Source: Anaerolineales bacterium (GTDB lineage Bacteria; Chloroflexota; Anaerolineae; CG2-30-64-16). Taken from it: a stretch of 63,826 nt of DNA. Each line of letters begins with the position of its first letter. Position 1 is the stretch's first letter. Shown here in pieces: positions 61,881-63,826 of the stretch. The notes under the pieces were generated by a model. That model was given only the letters and a program-made list of their open reading frames with translations. It was not told the DNA's origin and did no database searches. Location of the stretch: contig JADGQF010000002.1 of assembly GCA_017882045.1 (NCBI GenBank), positions 1 through 63,826 on the forward strand, in the 5' to 3' direction. A program made the translations under genes and the position numbers.

Positions 61881-63278
61881 TCACTTCAGTATGTAGTAGG
61901 TGGCCTTGCGGTCCCCGACCTTCATGATCAAGCCCTGGTCCACCAGGTCGGCCAGGTCGCGGCGGATCGTCTCGTCGCTGACGTCCGGGACCAGTTCGTG
62001 GAATTCACGGTTGGTGATACGCCCGTGCTGCGCCACGTATGCCAGGGCCTGCTCCTGGCGTGAGGTCAACACCCGGTTCCCCCAGCGGGGCGCAGGCTCG
62101 CTGCTCACCAACTCCTCGCCGCGCCCGCGCAGAATCACCCGAAAACCGGCGACGGTTTCCTCAAAGACCGGGGCAGGCAGCCCCGCCTCGGCCATGATCG
62201 CCACCATGCGGTCGATGCCGTAGCCCAGTTGCTCCACGAAGCCCATGTCGGACAGCACCTGCACGATCGCTTCGTTGCGCGAGAAACGCTCGCTGACCAG
62301 GTTGTCCAGGGTAATATGGCCGGGTAAGCGCCCCGGGCTGTAGATCTGCATGTGGTCGCTGAACATCAGCAGCCGGATCCCCTCGCCGCGTACCGCGTAG
62401 TCGCGGTGGGCGATCGAATTGACGATGGCCTCGCGCACCACGGGCATCGGATATTCCATGGTTTCCTCGCGTACCAGGCCCCGCAAACGCATGCCCCGGC
62501 GCATGTTAGCAGATACGAAAGCCTCGGCCTGGCGGATCTGTTCCGGCAAGGTCCCGGATGCTTCCTGGCGCAGGAACTCATCGCCCATTTGCTGGCCGGC
62601 ATAACGCACCAGGATGGTCTTGGCATTGTGTAAGAAACGCTGCGGCTGGCGCCCGAACAGCAACATACCCGCGTAGGTGGGCGAGGCAGCGCCTGCAGGT
62701 TGGGCCAGGCAACCGCGCGCGAGCAGCGCTTTCTGCCATTCAGCGCCGGTCAGCCCCTCCACGCCGTCCAGGTAGCTTTCTATGCGGCCCGGGTCCAGGT
62801 CGTCCAGCGAGGCGCCGGATACTATGCGGGCTTCAAAGCCCGCTTCGCTGCGCTCCAGGAGCAGGCCGCTCAACTCGGTTGTCGTCAAGAGCCGGTTACG
62901 CATACCTGCGCGCGTCAGATAACGCCCGTTCAGGGCGTACACGTGCGGCAAGCCCGGCGGCACCTCAACCACGCAGACCGCTTTGTCCTCGAGTTGCACC
63001 ATTTCGGGCATCGGCAGGATCAACGGCGGAGAGGGCAGTAGCTCGGCCGCTTGCACCGTTTCCCGCTCCTGATCGACGTCTTCGATGCCCACCACGCGCC
63101 CCCCGGCGGACACACCGATCAGCACGTTCCCACCGTGGCTGTTAGCCATAGCGGCCAGAGTTTCGGCCAGCTTCGACGGGCCGGCGCGCGCAGGGACGAA
63201 GGCAAGCCGGTCGCCGGCGCCGGTGGCAAGCAGGGCTGTCAGGCTAGCCTGGGAAAGACGAGGACGCGAGATGAACAT
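61881..63278 (-). CDS. AlbA_2 (Schlafen-like) ATP-binding transcriptional regulator-like protein
   Basis: This is a 465-residue protein. An AlbA_2 domain lies at about 25-140 (LAETLAAMANSHGGNVLIGV, VVGIEDVD). The RecG-like/HATPase_c_4 region follows (PMPVVREAIVNSIAHRDYAVRG, IRLLMFSDHMQIYSPGRLPG, SRNEAIVQVLSDMGFVEQLG with the GYGIDRM segment). The C-terminal 70 residues form a winged-helix DNA-binding domain (ITNREFHELVPDVSDETIRR, DLADLVDQGLI). Members are often annotated as putative transcriptional regulators. No partner gene is evident. Confidence 0.85.
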   Translation of the reverse strand: MFISRPRLSQASLTALLATGAGDRLAFVPARAGPSKLAETLAAMANSHGGNVLIGVSAGGRVVGIEDVDQERETVQAAELLPSPPLILPMPEMVQLEDKAVCVVEVPPGLPHVYALNGRYLTRAGMRNRLLTTTELSGLLLERSEAGFEARIVSGASLDDLDPGRIESYLDGVEGLTGAEWQKALLARGCLAQPAGAASPTYAGMLLFGRQPQRFLHNAKTILVRYAGQQMGDEFLRQEASGTLPEQIRQAEAFVSANMRRGMRLRGLVREETMEYPMPVVREAIVNSIAHRDYAVRGEGIRLLMFSDHMQIYSPGRLPGHITLDNLVSERFSRNEAIVQVLSDMGFVEQLGYGIDRMVAIMAEAGLPAPVFEETVAGFRVILRGRGEELVSSEPAPRWGNRVLTSRQEQALAYVAQHGRITNREFHELVPDVSDETIRRDLADLVDQGLIMKVGDRKATYYILK

Positions 63279-63299
63279 TGGGTTGCATACGCCTGCCGG

Positions 63300-63826
63300 T
63301 CAGCGGAGGGTGACGCGCTCGATACGCCAGTGCATGTCGGCGGCCTTGAGCTCGTTAGCCACGCTGACTACCTCCCATGCCACACTGCGCGTTCCGCTGT
63401 CCAGCACCACAGTCGTCGTGATCGCGACCCGTTCCTGGCTCCAGACCCAGTACTGGTTCGTCAGCGTATCGCTGATAACTGTGCCGGCGGCCGGGTAGGC
63501 GGTCAACGCAGCCGGGTTCTCGACCGAAAGCACGCGGAAGCCGTCGCGCTTTGGGTCCTTGAGGCGGTTCAGTTCTCCGGGCAGGCTGTTGGTGGCAACC
63601 TGGGTCCAAAAGCTGTTGCCGGTCGGCGTTGCGTTGTTACCGCCGTCGTTGGGATTGGCACCGCGCAGGTCCGCCAGGACCGCTCCTTCGGGATAGGCCG
63701 GGTCCAGGGGCGCATCGAAACAGAATCCAATTGTCACCCGGTCTGGATCTTTAACAAAGTTCAGTATGTCCGTCGTAGTCCGTTTGTAGTCATGCAGCTC
63801 GCAGAGCTGGCTGCGGTCGTTCAGCC
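63300..63826 (-). CDS. C-terminal part of a hypothetical protein, 5' end outside window
   Basis: An open frame of 174 residues plus stop enters from the right edge and ends at 63300. Visible segments are LNDRSQLCELHDYKRT, ILNFVKDPDRVTIGFCFDAP, VENPAALTAYPAAGTVISDT and QYWVWSQERVAITTTVVLDS. The strand-rich pattern and DGGNNATPTGNSF loop suggest an extracytoplasmic beta-domain. I do not recognise the family. An internal GTG at 63737 is not a likely start because the frame is coding-like upstream. It lies 21 bases upstream of the AlbA_2 gene on the same strand. Confidence 0.65.
   Translation of the reverse strand, partial: LNDRSQLCELHDYKRTTTDILNFVKDPDRVTIGFCFDAPLDPAYPEGAVLADLRGANPNDGGNNATPTGNSFWTQVATNSLPGELNRLKDPKRDGFRVLSVENPAALTAYPAAGTVISDTLTNQYWVWSQERVAITTTVVLDSGTRSVAWEVVSVANELKAADMHWRIERVTLR

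Overview
The window looks like a chromosomal segment of an anaerobic, H2- and formate-metabolising bacterium, most likely a member of the Chloroflexota (Anaerolineae-like). That assignment is an inference from the high GC content, GTG/TTG starts, the NurA/HAS-barrel pair, the M32 carboxypeptidase and the secreted beta-propeller and HAF-repeat proteins. No rRNA, tRNA or CRISPR array was seen. No intergenic gap exceeds 300 bases.

Layout. 1-3074 (minus): an M32 carboxypeptidase cut by the window edge, a HAS-barrel protein and a NurA nuclease. 3145-6885 (plus): a membrane protein with a degenerate PP2C-like N-terminus and an external propeller, then an LCP-family protein that is probably leaderless. 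7021-16868 (plus): a redox operon of a NuoE-like protein, HdrC-HdrB-HdrA and FlxD-FlxC-FlxB-FlxA, then a signalling module DRTGG / CBS-HATPase / DRTGG / PHP. 17131-25580 (plus): a second operon of a HATPase, a 2Fe-2S thioredoxin-like protein, a ferritin-like protein, a NuoF-GltD fusion, a NuoG-like subunit and the small and large subunits of a group-3d-like [NiFe] hydrogenase, closed by a strong terminator. 25725-27233: two decayed genes (Tm-1-like and PEP hydrolase-like). 27404-28444: a secreted HAF-repeat protein. 28488-36855: a hydrogenase maturation protease, a NuoE-like protein, a second NuoF-GltD fusion, a selenocysteine-containing formate dehydrogenase and a FocA-type formate channel. 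36996-42445: a CBS protein and HypF-HypC-HypD-HypE. 42442-47736 (minus): an unusual operon of receiver, receiver, NuoE, NuoF, receiver, ACT protein and histidine kinase. 47986-63826: housekeeping and mixed genes, including leucyl aminopeptidase, an ECF sigma factor with a membrane partner, DegV, peptidyl-tRNA hydrolase, Mfd, a sugar-nucleotide epimerase, a LigT-like protein and an AlbA-type protein, plus two more broken genes.

How the genes work together. The core is a hub exchanging electrons between H2, formate, NAD(P)H, ferredoxin and a thiol/disulfide or other Hdr substrate. Both large oxidoreductases carry a NuoF module fused to an NADPH-type GltD module, which suggests flavin-based electron bifurcation, although this cannot be proven from sequence. 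FocA moves formate, Hyp proteins build the NiFe centre and the protease matures the large subunit.

Three observations stand out. (1) The Flx-Hdr and hydrogenase operons share paired CRP/FNR-like palindromes with the same 32-bp centre-to-centre spacing. (2) Formate dehydrogenase is split by an in-frame TGA that is almost certainly selenocysteine, with a SECIS hairpin at the E. coli fdhF position. (3) NuoE and NuoF without NuoG are embedded, with overlapping genes, in an operon of three receivers, an ACT protein and a histidine kinase, which may be an NADH-linked redox-signalling system.
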